A DNA stretch of 64,000 bases from Arthrobacter zhangbolii (GCF_022869865.1 NZ_CP094984.1:1674001-1738000), one strand, 5' to 3'. Positions 7,484 to 16,051 are shown, numbered from the stretch's first letter. Notes: generated by a model not told the origin, from the letters alone. Made by a program: numbers and translations.

Positions 7484-9652
7484 TTGACCAATTTGTCCCC
7501 CACATCCACCGATTCACCGCCGGAGACTGAGCCGGCAACTGAACCGGAACCAACGGACCGGGATTCCGCCGCCGCCGTGAAACGGGCCAAGGCGGAAAAG
7601 ATCGGGCGCTATGTCGCCATGTTCCTAATGCCGCTGCTGATGGTTTCCATGCTGGTGGGCGGATACCTGGCCGCCATGCATTCTCCGGAGCCGAACAACA
7701 TGCCCGTTGCCGTCAGCGGCTCGGCGCAGCAGGCGGATTCCTTCGCCGGGGCACTGACCTCCGCCAATCCCGACGCCGTTGATGTCAGGAGGGTGGACTC
7801 CGCGGAGGAGGCCCGACAGCTGGTGCTGGACCGCGAGGTTTCCGGTGCCGTTGACCTGGCCGGTGAAACTGCCACTGTCTACACCGCCGGGGCGGCCGGC
7901 GCCTCCCAAAGTGGGACCGTCACTGCACTGCTGGCTCCCCAGGTGCTTGCACAGGGACTGTCCCTGGCGACGGAGGACCTGGCACCCCTGCCGGAGAATG
8001 ACATGGCCGGACTGGGTGCGATGTTTATGACCACCGCCCTGATGCTGGCGGGGTACATGCCTCTGAGCCTGGTGCTGTCCAACTCGCCCGAGTTGCTGCG
8101 TTTCCGCCGGTTCGTCCCGCTGCTGGCGGGCTGGTCCGCACTGATTGCGGCACTGGTGTGGACCGTCGTCGGACCCATCATGGGCGTGGTGGAAGGCCAT
8201 ACGGCTGCTGTCCTGGGCATTTGCTGGCTCTCAGTGTTCGCCGTGGGCAGCGTCCAGCTGTTCCTCACCCGCATCCTGGGACCCATGGCGGTGCTTGCCG
8301 GCATGCTGTTCCTGATGGTGCTGGGTGTGCCCGCCTCGAATATGAGCATGTCGGTGCACACCATGCCCGCGCTCTACCCCTTCCTGCACAGCTTCCTGCC
8401 GGCGGCCGCGACCGGCGAATCGCTGCGCTCGGTGCTCTACTTCGACGGGGACGGCGCAGGCCGGCACCTGCTGGTGCTGGCCATCGGCACTGCGGTCTCA
8501 CTGCTGCTGACCCTGGCACTGGATGCCCTGAAGCGCCGGCGAACACCGGACGCCAAGCCGCTGCCCGTCAACGTTGCCTCGCTGCACGGCGGACCGCGGC
8601 CGAAAAACCGCGTCTGGCGCTACCTCACCCTGGCCTTCTTCCCGCTGGCCATGGTCTCCATGATGCTGACCATGATGCTGGGCGCAATGTACCAGCCCGC
8701 ACCGCGGGATATGCCGGTTGCCGTCGTGGGGGCAACCACGCAGCAGGCCGAACAGGCCGTAGCCGGACTGGAAGAGAACATGTCCGGACTCTTTGATCTG
8801 CGGGCACTTGATTCCGCCGATGAAGCACGGGAGCAGGTGCGGGACCGGGAGATCACCGCAGCGTACGTACTGCCGTCCGCGGAGAACCCCGCGGCCACTC
8901 TCTATACAAACCAGGCTGCGGGCGTCAGTGCCCAGCAGGTGGTCAGCCAGATCTTCGCCCAGGTTTCCGCGGGTCAGCAGATGCAGCTGGCCACGGAGGA
9001 GATTGCTCCGCTGCCGGGTCAAGACTCCATGGGCATGGCCACCATGTACCTGGCCATGGGCTGGATCATGGCCGGCTTCATGATCATTGTGGTGGGGGCA
9101 ACCGCGCAGCCCGCGAGCCGGCCGCTTCGCCGGCTCCTGCCTGTCGTGGCCGGCTGGTCCGTAGGTTTCTCGGCGTTCCTCTGGGTCATTGTGGACGTTT
9201 TTGTGGGCGCCATCGATGGCCATTTCCTCGCACTTTGGGGCGTGGGCGCCGTCGCCATCTTCTGCGTGGCCATGTTCACCACGGTCTTTGAACGCCTGAT
9301 CGGGATGCTGGCCATCCTGCCGGTCATCGGCATCCTGATGTTCCTGGGCGTCCCGGCCTCGGGTGCGGCCATGTCCATTTACATGGAACCGGAGATCTTC
9401 CGCTTCCTGCACGGCATCCTGCCGATGCCGGCCGCAGTGGAGTCCATCCGCTCCATCCTGTACTTCGGCGGAGACACCGTGGGCTCACACCTGCTGACCC
9501 TGGGCATCTGGGGCGCCGCCTCCCTCGTGGTGGTGATGATCATTGACCGGATCAAGCCGCCGAAGGATGAAGCCTGGCCGGTGGATGAGGCACCTGTTCC
9601 GGAGCCAGCGCCCGCCGAAGCCGCGCCGGACCGCGAGCCCGCCACCGTCTAG
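7484..9652 (+). CDS. Tandem-duplicated ABC-2/DUF3533-like membrane protein
   Basis: 722 residues made of two homologous halves, about residues 40-345 and 380-690. Each half has a membrane segment (MPLLMVSMLVGGYLAAM; PLAMVSMMLTMMLGAMY), an extracytoplasmic domain starting N/D-MPVAV, the landmarks DSA(E/D)EAR, LATE(D/E)(L/I)APLP and VVAGWS-like, and about six membrane segments. The halves look like an ancient fused duplication of a single unit such as the protein at 5144-6565. The start is TTG, supported by AGGAG at 7472-7476. The palindrome upstream and the divergent TetR gene suggest induction by a small molecule. Export of a lipophilic compound is plausible, but function is not established. 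Confidence 0.82.
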   Translation: MTNLSPTSTDSPPETEPATEPEPTDRDSAAAVKRAKAEKIGRYVAMFLMPLLMVSMLVGGYLAAMHSPEPNNMPVAVSGSAQQADSFAGALTSANPDAVDVRRVDSAEEARQLVLDREVSGAVDLAGETATVYTAGAAGASQSGTVTALLAPQVLAQGLSLATEDLAPLPENDMAGLGAMFMTTALMLAGYMPLSLVLSNSPELLRFRRFVPLLAGWSALIAALVWTVVGPIMGVVEGHTAAVLGICWLSVFAVGSVQLFLTRILGPMAVLAGMLFLMVLGVPASNMSMSVHTMPALYPFLHSFLPAAATGESLRSVLYFDGDGAGRHLLVLAIGTAVSLLLTLALDALKRRRTPDAKPLPVNVASLHGGPRPKNRVWRYLTLAFFPLAMVSMMLTMMLGAMYQPAPRDMPVAVVGATTQQAEQAVAGLEENMSGLFDLRALDSADEAREQVRDREITAAYVLPSAENPAATLYTNQAAGVSAQQVVSQIFAQVSAGQQMQLATEEIAPLPGQDSMGMATMYLAMGWIMAGFMIIVVGATAQPASRPLRRLLPVVAGWSVGFSAFLWVIVDVFVGAIDGHFLALWGVGAVAIFCVAMFTTVFERLIGMLAILPVIGILMFLGVPASGAAMSIYMEPEIFRFLHGILPMPAAVESIRSILYFGGDTVGSHLLTLGIWGAASLVVVMIIDRIKPPKDEAWPVDEAPVPEPAPAEAAPDREPATV

Positions 9653-9666
9653 GGAAACCGCGCCGT

Positions 9667-9704
9667 CGGATAGGACCCGCTGCACCTGCAGCGGGTCCTA
9701 TCCG
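9667..9704 (+). terminator. Perfect 18-bp stem terminator-like hairpin
   Basis: Arms 9667-9684 and 9687-9704 (CGGATAGGACCCGCTGCA and its complement) are perfectly complementary, 15 bases after the transporter stop. It is followed by ATTAAT rather than a long T-run. Confidence 0.8.
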
Positions 9705-9750
9705 ATTAATTGCACGCTGCTGTGGGAAAGTTGCTGGGGGAGGAATTGTC

Positions 9751-10425
9751 ATGCCGCGCCAGTACGTCACTACGCACATAGCCTTGATTGGCTGCGTATG
9801 TCTCGCCCTCCTGATGTTCCTGCCGCCGGCCGGCACGGAACCGGGAGCACCGGCCACCGGACCGGGCCTGGACTTCGACTCGCCCGCCAGCATCAGCGTT
9901 CTCGTCAACAAGGACCGTCAGCTCAGCGACCCAGGTTTCCGGCCTCCGGACCTTGCCGACGTCCACGGAGTGCAGCTGCGCCGCGACGCCGCGGAAGCGT
10001 ACAGCCGAATGTCCGCCGACGCCGCGGCAGGCGGCTCCCCGCTAAGGGCGGTCAGCGGATTCCGGTCCGCTGAGGCACAGGCGGAGCTGCATGCCGCCTA
10101 CATCCGCAACCAGGGCCGGCATGCGGCCGAAGCAATCTCCGCCCGGCCCGGCCACAGCGAACACCAGACCGGACTCGCCGTGGACATCGGCAACCCGGAC
10201 GCCGCCTGTTCCCTGCAGGCCTGCTTCAAGCACACGCCCGCCGGGGCCTGGACGGCAGCCAATGCGCACCGGTACGGCTTCATCATCCGCTATCCGGAAG
10301 GCAAGGAGCTGACCACCGGGTACAGCTACGAGCCCTGGCACCTGCGCTATGTGGGGGCAGACCTTGCCGCCAGGCTCCACCGCGAGGGAATCACGCTCGA
10401 GGAATACGCCGGGCTGACGCAATAA
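9751..10425 (+). CDS. D-alanyl-D-alanine carboxypeptidase, VanY type (peptidase M15)
   Basis: 224 residues. The N-terminal hydrophobic segment (about 9-25) is an export signal or anchor. The M15 core has SGFRS (102-106), zinc ligands His138 and Asp145 in SEHQTGLAVDIG, and EPWH at 194-197 giving the catalytic Glu194 and zinc ligand His197. It should trim terminal D-Ala from peptidoglycan peptides outside the membrane. GGGGGAGG precedes the ATG. No vancomycin-resistance genes are near, so a housekeeping cell-wall role is more likely than resistance. Confidence 0.92.
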   Translation: MPRQYVTTHIALIGCVCLALLMFLPPAGTEPGAPATGPGLDFDSPASISVLVNKDRQLSDPGFRPPDLADVHGVQLRRDAAEAYSRMSADAAAGGSPLRAVSGFRSAEAQAELHAAYIRNQGRHAAEAISARPGHSEHQTGLAVDIGNPDAACSLQACFKHTPAGAWTAANAHRYGFIIRYPEGKELTTGYSYEPWHLRYVGADLAARLHREGITLEEYAGLTQ

Positions 10426-10439
10426 CCCGCCCGGGACCC

Positions 10440-10466
10440 TGTCACAAATCGGTTCCCCGCGGTGTC
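10440..10466 (+). promoter_or_regulatory. ECF41-type promoter
   Basis: TGTCACA (10440-10446), 16 bases, then TGTC (10463-10466), about 64 bases before the oxidoreductase start. ECF41 sigma factors recognise TGTCACA at -35 and CGTC at -10 about 16 bases apart. The match is one base short of perfect, and the operon it drives encodes an ECF41 sigma factor. Confidence 0.75.
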
Positions 10467-10529
10467 TTATGTTCACGACCGGTGCTCCAGCGACGCACCG
10501 GGCCCGGACAGACAGACAAGGAGCACCCC

Positions 10530-11690
10530 ATGGACACCACGGCAGTTATCCTGGGCGGCGGATATGCAGGAGTCATGGCGGCCAACCGGCTGGCGGCCAG
10601 TGGACGGAGCGGACTGGAGGTAGTCCTCGTGACTCCCGGTCCCCGGTTCGTGGAAAGGATCCGGCTGCACGAATACACTGCCGGTACACGCGCGGATGCC
10701 ACCGTGGATTATGGCTCCGTCCTGCACCCGGGGGTGCACCTGGTCCGGGATGCGGCAGCCGGGATCCTGCCGGACATGCGCACCGTCCGGCTCGCCGCCG
10801 GCGGTGACCTTGCCTATGACTATCTGGTGTACGCCGTGGGATCAGCGGCAGCCGCAGCCCCTGGCGGTGCCCTGCGGATTGAACATCTGGAGGGGGCCGC
10901 CGGCGCCCGCCGCGAACTGTCGGCACTGCCCGCCGGCGGCCGGGTGGCAGTGGTGGGCGGAGGCTTCACCGCCGTCGAAACCGCGGCGGAGACTGCGGGG
11001 GCCTTCCCGCACCTGAGCGTGGCTCTGCACAGCGCCTCGGACGTGGCCCGGACCCTGGGAATACCGGCCCGCAGGGCCCTGGTGAAGCGCCTCGGAAAAG
11101 CCGGGGTGCAGCTGCACACCGGGAGTTCCGTTGCCACCGACGGCGACGTCCGGCGGAACCTGGCCGCCGACGTCGTGCTGTGGTGTGCCGGTTTTGCCGT
11201 TCCGCAGCTCGCCGCCAAGGCCGGGCTGGCCGTGGACGGCAGCGGCAGGCTGTGCCTGGAACCCACCCTGCAGGCGCAGGGGCGCGAACGCATCTACGGT
11301 GCCGGTGACGCAGCCGTGATTGCCGGCCCGGACTATGCGTACCTGCGGATGTGCTGTGCCGCCGCTTTGCCGATGGGTGCTGACGCGGCAGGGAACATTC
11401 TGCGCGCCGTGGACGGAATGCCGGGGGTGCGGCATAACAGCGGATTCCGAGGGGTGTGCATTAGTCTGGGCCGCAGCGACGCGGTGGTCCAGTTCCTTGC
11501 TGCCGACGATTCGCCTGCCCGGCTGCACCTGCACGGCAGGACGGCGGCAGTGCAGAAGGAAATCATCTGCCGCATGACGCTGCGGTGGATCCGCGGCGAA
11601 GCCAAACGAAGTGGGGCATATACATGGCCGACGGGACCGAAGGTGCCAACGACGACGCCGGCGGCGCGGTCCGTTCACCTCATGGAGTGA
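10530..11690 (+). CDS. FAD-dependent NAD(P) oxidoreductase (NDH-2/disulfide-reductase fold)
   Basis: 386 residues. The FAD-binding motif LGGGYAGVMAAN is at residues 8-19, a second nucleotide-binding motif VVGGGFTAVETAAE lies around 143-156, and the late motif IYGAGDAA lies near 260. This is the layout of type II NADH dehydrogenases and related flavoproteins. The ATG at 10530 is chosen over the longer frame because AAGGAG lies just upstream. It shares a promoter with the ECF41 sigma gene that overlaps its stop; ECF41 factors are typically linked to oxidoreductase-type genes. Electron acceptor unknown. Confidence 0.87.
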   Translation: MDTTAVILGGGYAGVMAANRLAASGRSGLEVVLVTPGPRFVERIRLHEYTAGTRADATVDYGSVLHPGVHLVRDAAAGILPDMRTVRLAAGGDLAYDYLVYAVGSAAAAAPGGALRIEHLEGAAGARRELSALPAGGRVAVVGGGFTAVETAAETAGAFPHLSVALHSASDVARTLGIPARRALVKRLGKAGVQLHTGSSVATDGDVRRNLAADVVLWCAGFAVPQLAAKAGLAVDGSGRLCLEPTLQAQGRERIYGAGDAAVIAGPDYAYLRMCCAAALPMGADAAGNILRAVDGMPGVRHNSGFRGVCISLGRSDAVVQFLAADDSPARLHLHGRTAAVQKEIICRMTLRWIRGEAKRSGAYTWPTGPKVPTTTPAARSVHLME

Positions 11691-12595
11691 GCGCCAGCCC
11701 GGACCGTGATGCCCAGTTCCTGGCACACCGCAGGCTGGTGTTCACCATTGCCTATGACGTACTGGGAAGCGTGGCAGACGCCGAGGACGTGGTGCAGGAA
11801 ACCTACCTTCGCTGGCGGGAAGTGCAGGCTCCCGTGGCCGATCCGCGCGCCTACCTGGCACGGATCGCGTCCCGGCAGGCACTGAATGTTCTCCGGGCTT
11901 CCGGCCGGCGGCGTGAGGACTATCCCGGCGAATGGCTGCCGGAGCCGCTGCCCACCGGTGAGGACGCGCACCCTGCGGACCCCGAGGCGGCTGTGCTGAC
12001 GGCGGGGGAAGTGTCCACTGCGATGCTGGTGCTGCTGCAGACCCTCACGGGGCCGGAACGGGTTGCCTTTCTGCTGCATGAGGTATTCGACTTCGGCTAT
12101 GCGGAGATTGCCGCCGTCCTTGATGCCGGTCAACCCGCGGTGCGGCAGATGCTGCACCGCGCACGTTCCCGGGTGCGGTCCGGCACACCACGGGCCGGTG
12201 CGGATACCGGTGAACACCGTGCAGCGGTGGAACGTTTCCTTCGGGCCGCCATGACCGGGCAGGTCCAGTCGCTGGTTGATCTGCTGGCGCCGGGAGTGGT
12301 GCTGGTATCCGACGGCGGCGGCAAGGCGAGTGCTGCACTGCGCCCCGTCCACGGCCCGGAGAAGGTGGCACGGCTGATGCTGGGGCTGGCGGACAAGTAC
12401 GGCGACGGGGCGGTGCCCTTCTTCATGGAACTTAACGGCCTGCCCGCCGTCGCGTTCTGTGAGGAGGGCGCCGTGACCACGGTGTTCCAGCTGGAATTTT
12501 CGGCGGGCGGAAAAGTGCAGTCGGTATTCGCCGTCCGCAACCCGGAAAAGCTCCGGCGGATGCAGAAGGGCCCCGGAAAAAGTCACTTGCCATAA
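11687..12595 (+). CDS. RNA polymerase sigma factor, ECF41 group (SigJ-like)
   Basis: 302 residues from a GTG overlapping the oxidoreductase stop (GTGA). An in-frame ATG at 11624 would add 21 residues and is the alternative; neither has a strong ribosome site. Sigma region 2 is near residues 11-75 (AYDVLGSVADAEDVVQETYLRW) and region 4 near 110-165. The C-terminal SnoaL-like extension carries the three ECF41 signatures: WLPEP (83-87), DGGGK (209-213) and NPEKL (285-289). In characterised ECF41 factors this extension modulates activity in place of an anti-sigma factor. The promoter 5' of the operon suggests autoregulation. Confidence 0.93.
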   Translation: MSASPDRDAQFLAHRRLVFTIAYDVLGSVADAEDVVQETYLRWREVQAPVADPRAYLARIASRQALNVLRASGRRREDYPGEWLPEPLPTGEDAHPADPEAAVLTAGEVSTAMLVLLQTLTGPERVAFLLHEVFDFGYAEIAAVLDAGQPAVRQMLHRARSRVRSGTPRAGADTGEHRAAVERFLRAAMTGQVQSLVDLLAPGVVLVSDGGGKASAALRPVHGPEKVARLMLGLADKYGDGAVPFFMELNGLPAVAFCEEGAVTTVFQLEFSAGGKVQSVFAVRNPEKLRRMQKGPGKSHLP

Positions 12596-12632
12596 TGGAA
12601 AATAAGATAGACACTTGCCGTTATGGAAAATG
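12584..12632 (+). promoter_or_regulatory. Two tandem dyads, candidate operator of the winged-helix regulator
   Basis: Two near-identical copies of CACTTGCC(A/G)T(A/T)ATGGAAAAT lie at 12584-12603 and 12612-12631, 28 bases apart. Each contains a short dyad (CCAT-A-ATGG; CCGT-T-ATGG). The start codon of the membrane protein gene lies inside the second copy, so a bound regulator would block both initiation steps. The probable binder is the wHTH protein encoded two genes down. Confidence 0.6.
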
Positions 12633-13084
12633 ACTTTGATAAGCGCGCCGAAGAGGCCGCGGCCGGACTCCGGATGCTGAACGCTGACCGCAGCACCCTG
12701 GCCGGTGCCGTCCGGGTGCCGAGGGTGTTGCTTGCAGGGTACGGCGGCGTGGCTGCGTGGTACGTGGCCGCTGCGGCGGCGGCCAGTCCGGGAGCGGACT
12801 ATGAGCCGTCCGGTTCCGCCTGGCTGGCGCTGGTGGCGGTGCTGATCATCACTTACCTGATCCAGCGCGAGACCGGAGTGAAGTTCCGCCGGATGGGGCG
12901 CCGGGCCATGGTGGCCGTAGCCGGCATCCTGGCGGGAAGCCTGGTGCTGTTCTCCATCTCGCTGGCCTTGGTTTCCCTCGGCATCGTGTGGGCAGTGGGG
13001 CTCACAAGCCTGGCGGCGTTCGTGCTGGCAACGTGGCTTTCCGGCGTCGCCTACCGAAGCGGCCTGGACGAGCTCCGTGCCTGA
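12623..13084 (+). CDS. Four-segment membrane protein of unknown function
   Basis: 153 residues. A charged N-terminus of about 35 residues is followed by four hydrophobic segments (about 34-54, 65-81, 94-115, 118-140). No family is recognised with certainty. No ribosome site precedes the ATG, so the transcript may be leaderless; the ATG sits within the second tandem dyad. The gene overlaps the following winged-helix regulator by 8 bases, forming a two-gene unit common in actinobacteria. The usual guess is that the regulator controls its own operon. Confidence 0.75.
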   Translation: MENDFDKRAEEAAAGLRMLNADRSTLAGAVRVPRVLLAGYGGVAAWYVAAAAAASPGADYEPSGSAWLALVAVLIITYLIQRETGVKFRRMGRRAMVAVAGILAGSLVLFSISLALVSLGIVWAVGLTSLAAFVLATWLSGVAYRSGLDELRA

Positions 13085-13376
13085 CGCGCAGTTCAATGAC
13101 CTGATCCATGCGCCCGTCCGGCTCCGGATCTGCGGACTGCTCAGGCCGGTTGAGCAGCTGGACTTCGCCGTCCTGCGCGACACCCTGGGGGTGGCGGATG
13201 CGGCGTTGTCCAAGCACCTGAAACTCTTGGCCGATGCAGGGTATGTCCGGCTGGTCAAACAGGCATCCGCGAACCGTGGGGACTCCCGGCGCCTGACCTG
13301 GGTGCGCCTTACCCCCACAGGTGCGGATGCCTTTGACGGCCACGTCCGCGCGCTGCGGGAGATAGCCGGGCAATAG
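13077..13376 (+). CDS. Winged-helix DNA-binding regulator (MarR/ArsR-like)
   Basis: 99 residues, essentially one winged-helix domain: IHAPVRLRICGLL, then the recognition region LGVADAALSKHLKLLADAGYV and a wing with DSRRLTWVRLTPTG. It is a stand-alone domain with no ligand-binding region or metal-binding Cys pair. The GTG start overlaps the membrane protein stop by 8 bases. It is the likely binder of the paired dyads at 12584-12632. Confidence 0.85.
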   Translation: MPDAQFNDLIHAPVRLRICGLLRPVEQLDFAVLRDTLGVADAALSKHLKLLADAGYVRLVKQASANRGDSRRLTWVRLTPTGADAFDGHVRALREIAGQ

Positions 13377-13488
13377 CGGGCAGCCGGTGCGGCGCACAGG
13401 GCGCAGCCCAGGGCGGAGCCGGACCACGGGGGGCTATGGTGGAACCAACATCCAGGATCCCGGCAGGGCCCACCGAAAGCAGGCGTGC

Positions 13489-14316
13489 GTGAGTCGAAAA
13501 ACCATTGTGATCACCGGCGCAAGCGACGGCATCGGTGCTGCCGCCGCCAAAGCGCTGGCCAGGGAACAGCAGCACGTAGTGGTGGTCGGCCGGTCAAGGG
13601 AAAAGACGGCGGCCGTGGCGGAGCAGACCGGAGGGGAGTACTTCCTTGCCGACTTCGCGGACCTGGACAGCGTGCGGAACCTGGCCTCGGAACTGCTGCA
13701 GCGGTACGAGCAGATAGATGTCCTGGCCAACAACGCAGGTGCGATCTTCGGCAAGGAACGCCAGGTCACGGATGACGGGCACGAAATGACGTTCCAGGTG
13801 AATTACCTGGCCCCGTTCCTGCTCACCCGGCTCCTGACTGACCGGCTGATCCGGTCCAAGGGCACGGTCATCAATACCTCCAGCGTCGCCAACCGCTACT
13901 TCGGCCACGTGGACCTTGACGACCTGGAGGAAGAGAAGGACTACAACCCCCGTAAGGCCTACGGCGACAGCAAGCTGGAGCAGATCCTTTTCACCGAGGA
14001 ATTCGACCGGCGCTACCGTTCCCACGGGGCTACCTCCACCGCCTTCCACCCCGGCGTCATCGGCTCCAGCTTCTCCAGCGCGGAAGGGTCGGCCATGCGC
14101 TCCCTCTACCAGGCGCCGCTGGTGCGCCGGCTGCTGCCGACCCCGGAAAAGGGTGCGCGCACCCTGCTGTTCCTGGCACGCGGTACACCGGGGGAGGATT
14201 ACCCCACCGGAAAGTACTTTGAGCGATGCAAGGTGGCCCGGCCCAACAAACAGGCCGGTGACGCAGCACTGGCTCTGGGGCTGTGGAACCGTTCCGTTGC
14301 CATGCTGGATTCCTGA
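13489..14316 (+). CDS. Short-chain dehydrogenase/reductase
   Basis: 275 residues from a GTG preceded by GAAAGCAGG. The Rossmann motif TGASDGIG is near residues 9-16 and NNAG near 83. The catalytic region has Ser (NTSSVANRYFG) and a YGDSK motif supplying Tyr and Lys, as in retinol dehydrogenase-like SDRs. The likely role is NAD(P)H-dependent oxidoreduction of a carbonyl or alcohol; substrate unknown. It converges on the GXWXG-domain gene with a 4-base gap. Confidence 0.85.
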   Translation: MSRKTIVITGASDGIGAAAAKALAREQQHVVVVGRSREKTAAVAEQTGGEYFLADFADLDSVRNLASELLQRYEQIDVLANNAGAIFGKERQVTDDGHEMTFQVNYLAPFLLTRLLTDRLIRSKGTVINTSSVANRYFGHVDLDDLEEEKDYNPRKAYGDSKLEQILFTEEFDRRYRSHGATSTAFHPGVIGSSFSSAEGSAMRSLYQAPLVRRLLPTPEKGARTLLFLARGTPGEDYPTGKYFERCKVARPNKQAGDAALALGLWNRSVAMLDS

Positions 14317-14320
14317 GTCC

Positions 14321-14866
14321 CTACCCGCGCCGCAGCACGAAAAAGTACGGCGCCCGGGTGCCGCGCAGGTCCATGCACCCCAGGACAGTGTTTGCGTCCA
14401 CCCGTCGGAAGACGTCATTGGCCGGCAGGGAATCATAAATCATGGTGGCCGACGACACGCCGCGGTACTCGGTCATTCGTAGGCGGGCCCGGGCGTGCCG
14501 GGTCCGGAGCAGCCGCAGCAGCGGCCGGATGCGGTGTAACAGGCCGGAGCGGCGCAGGGCAGGTGCCAGCCTCAGGACGGCCCGGAGCGGAACCGGGGCT
14601 GGATTCACGGCAAAGAGGCCGACGGCGGAGGAGAAGACCAGCGGGAAAACGTCCTCCGGCCCGTCAAAGCGTTTTCCGTGCCAGCCCAGCGGTTCCAGCA
14701 GGCCGTCGAGGGGGTGGCCCGTGGGAATACCGGCACCCCTCCACGATCCGGACATTTCGGATACCGTCACCGGTGGCAGGGCATCGAAGAAGGCGAGGAT
14801 CGCGCCGGGGTCCGCCCCGGTCTGCAGCTCCCGCAGCCGCCGGGCGGTCTGGGGATCTCTTTCCAT
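14321..14866 (-). CDS. GXWXG/DUF4334 domain protein
   Basis: 181 residues. It carries GSWRGAGIPTGHPLDG near residues 39-54, the GXWXG signature, followed by a region matching DUF4334 (MTEYRGVSSATMIYDSLP and a C-terminal DANTVLGCMDLRG). The biochemical role of this family is unknown; members are soluble and lack enzymatic signatures. Start at 14866 is chosen because AAGGAAAGGCAGG precedes it, rather than the in-frame codon 27 bases upstream. It lies 35 bases downstream of the SorC-type regulator gene on the same strand. Confidence 0.78.
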   Translation of the reverse strand: MERDPQTARRLRELQTGADPGAILAFFDALPPVTVSEMSGSWRGAGIPTGHPLDGLLEPLGWHGKRFDGPEDVFPLVFSSAVGLFAVNPAPVPLRAVLRLAPALRRSGLLHRIRPLLRLLRTRHARARLRMTEYRGVSSATMIYDSLPANDVFRRVDANTVLGCMDLRGTRAPYFFVLRRG

Positions 14867-14901
14867 GGGTCCTGCCTTTCCTTCTCCGACCACCGCCGGA
14901 C

Positions 14902-15909
14902 CTAGGAGGATGCCAGCCGCCGCGCGGAGTTTTCATCCAGGATCAGGTCCGTCACCAGCCCTGCATGCAACGCGCCCAGCAGGCTGGTGGTTTTGGTTTC
15001 GCCGGCCACCACGCAGATCCGCCGCGGCACCTGGCGGAGGGTCGAAAGATCGGGGCCGGTGCTGCGGCTGTTGAGCCGGATGCCGTCCCAGGTGCCGTCC
15101 GCCCGGTAGAACATGGTGGCAACGTCACCCACCACGCCTTCGGCCATCAGGTCATTGAGGTCCTCGTCATCCAGGTAGGACCCGTTGTACACGTGGCTGG
15201 GCACGCCTGCTTCCATGGAACCGACACCGAAGATGGCCGTATTCATCCGGGCCTGCAGGTCCAGCACACGTTTCACCGGCCGCTCACGCCACATGGCGTC
15301 CTTCGTTTCGGCATGATCGAAAAACGCGGGGACAGGGAACTGCACCACCCGCGCACCATATGCGTGGCCGAAGCGCTGCAGGATTTCACTGGCGTAGGTG
15401 ATGCCCGAGGTGCGGAAGTTCCCCGCACCGTTCATCTGCACAATAGTGCTGTCATGCGTGCTCTTGACCGGCAGATGCTGGCTCACGGCCGTGAGGGTTG
15501 AGCCCCAGGCCACGCCCACAATCGCATCCGAATCGATGAGCGGGCTGATCAGGTGCGCTGCCTGCACGGCTACCCGCTGCAATGCCTGCGCCGCGGAAAC
15601 GGTCTCGGCCACCGGAACCACGTGCGCCTGGACGCCGAAGCGGGAGCTGATCTGCCGTTCGAGCGCCGGCGCCCGGTCCGAGGGGCTGCGGATCTCAATC
15701 CGCACCAGCCCCGTGCTCCTGGCGTGGGCCAGCAGACGGGACACCGTGGAGCGCGAAACCCGCAGTTCGCGGGCGATCGCCTCCATGGTCAGGTTCTGCA
15801 GGTAATACATTTGGGCGGCCCGCAGGGCGTCCCGGTCCCTGCCCTCCTTCTCCGTGGCGGGAACACCGCCATTAGCCTCCCGTGGAGGGATGGTGAGACC
15901 AACGTTCAC
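14902..15909 (-). CDS. SorC/DeoR-family sugar-binding transcriptional regulator
   Basis: 335 residues. An N-terminal helix-turn-helix (AAQMYYLQNLTMEAIARELRVSRSTVSRLLAHAR) is followed by a SorC-type sugar-phosphate-binding domain (VGVAWGSTLTAVSQHL; NGAGNFRTSGITYASEILQRF; PVPAFFDHAETKD). SorC regulators sense phosphorylated sugars. It is divergent from glpD with a dyad in the 142-base gap, so a glycerol-3-phosphate or triose-phosphate signal is plausible (inference). Start is GTG with weak ribosome site; a slightly shorter product is possible. Confidence 0.88.
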   Translation of the reverse strand: MNVGLTIPPREANGGVPATEKEGRDRDALRAAQMYYLQNLTMEAIARELRVSRSTVSRLLAHARSTGLVRIEIRSPSDRAPALERQISSRFGVQAHVVPVAETVSAAQALQRVAVQAAHLISPLIDSDAIVGVAWGSTLTAVSQHLPVKSTHDSTIVQMNGAGNFRTSGITYASEILQRFGHAYGARVVQFPVPAFFDHAETKDAMWRERPVKRVLDLQARMNTAIFGVGSMEAGVPSHVYNGSYLDDEDLNDLMAEGVVGDVATMFYRADGTWDGIRLNSRSTGPDLSTLRQVPRRICVVAGETKTTSLLGALHAGLVTDLILDENSARRLASS

Positions 15910-15959
15910 TTGCTGACCACCGACACCGCTAGGTTTTCCATAAATCCATTATCGCAGGG

Positions 15960-15973
15960 TGCACGTTTGTGCA
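15960..15973. promoter_or_regulatory. Operator candidate between SorC regulator and glpD
   Basis: TGCAC-GTTT-GTGCA dyad in the divergent gap, next to the AT-rich ATAAATCCATTATC stretch that could contain a -10 element. Likely bound by the SorC-type regulator. Confidence 0.5.
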
Positions 15974-16051
15974 TTGGTTCGATGCGGCGGGCCGCGGACT
16001 CTGAACATTGTGGGATATGGCAAAGCCGCCACAGAAGCGTTTGGAGATATC

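Noticed and set aside
11675-13318. Long minus-strand open frame opposite the ECF41 and membrane protein genes
   Set aside because: Antisense to several well-supported genes and lacks any recognisable motif.
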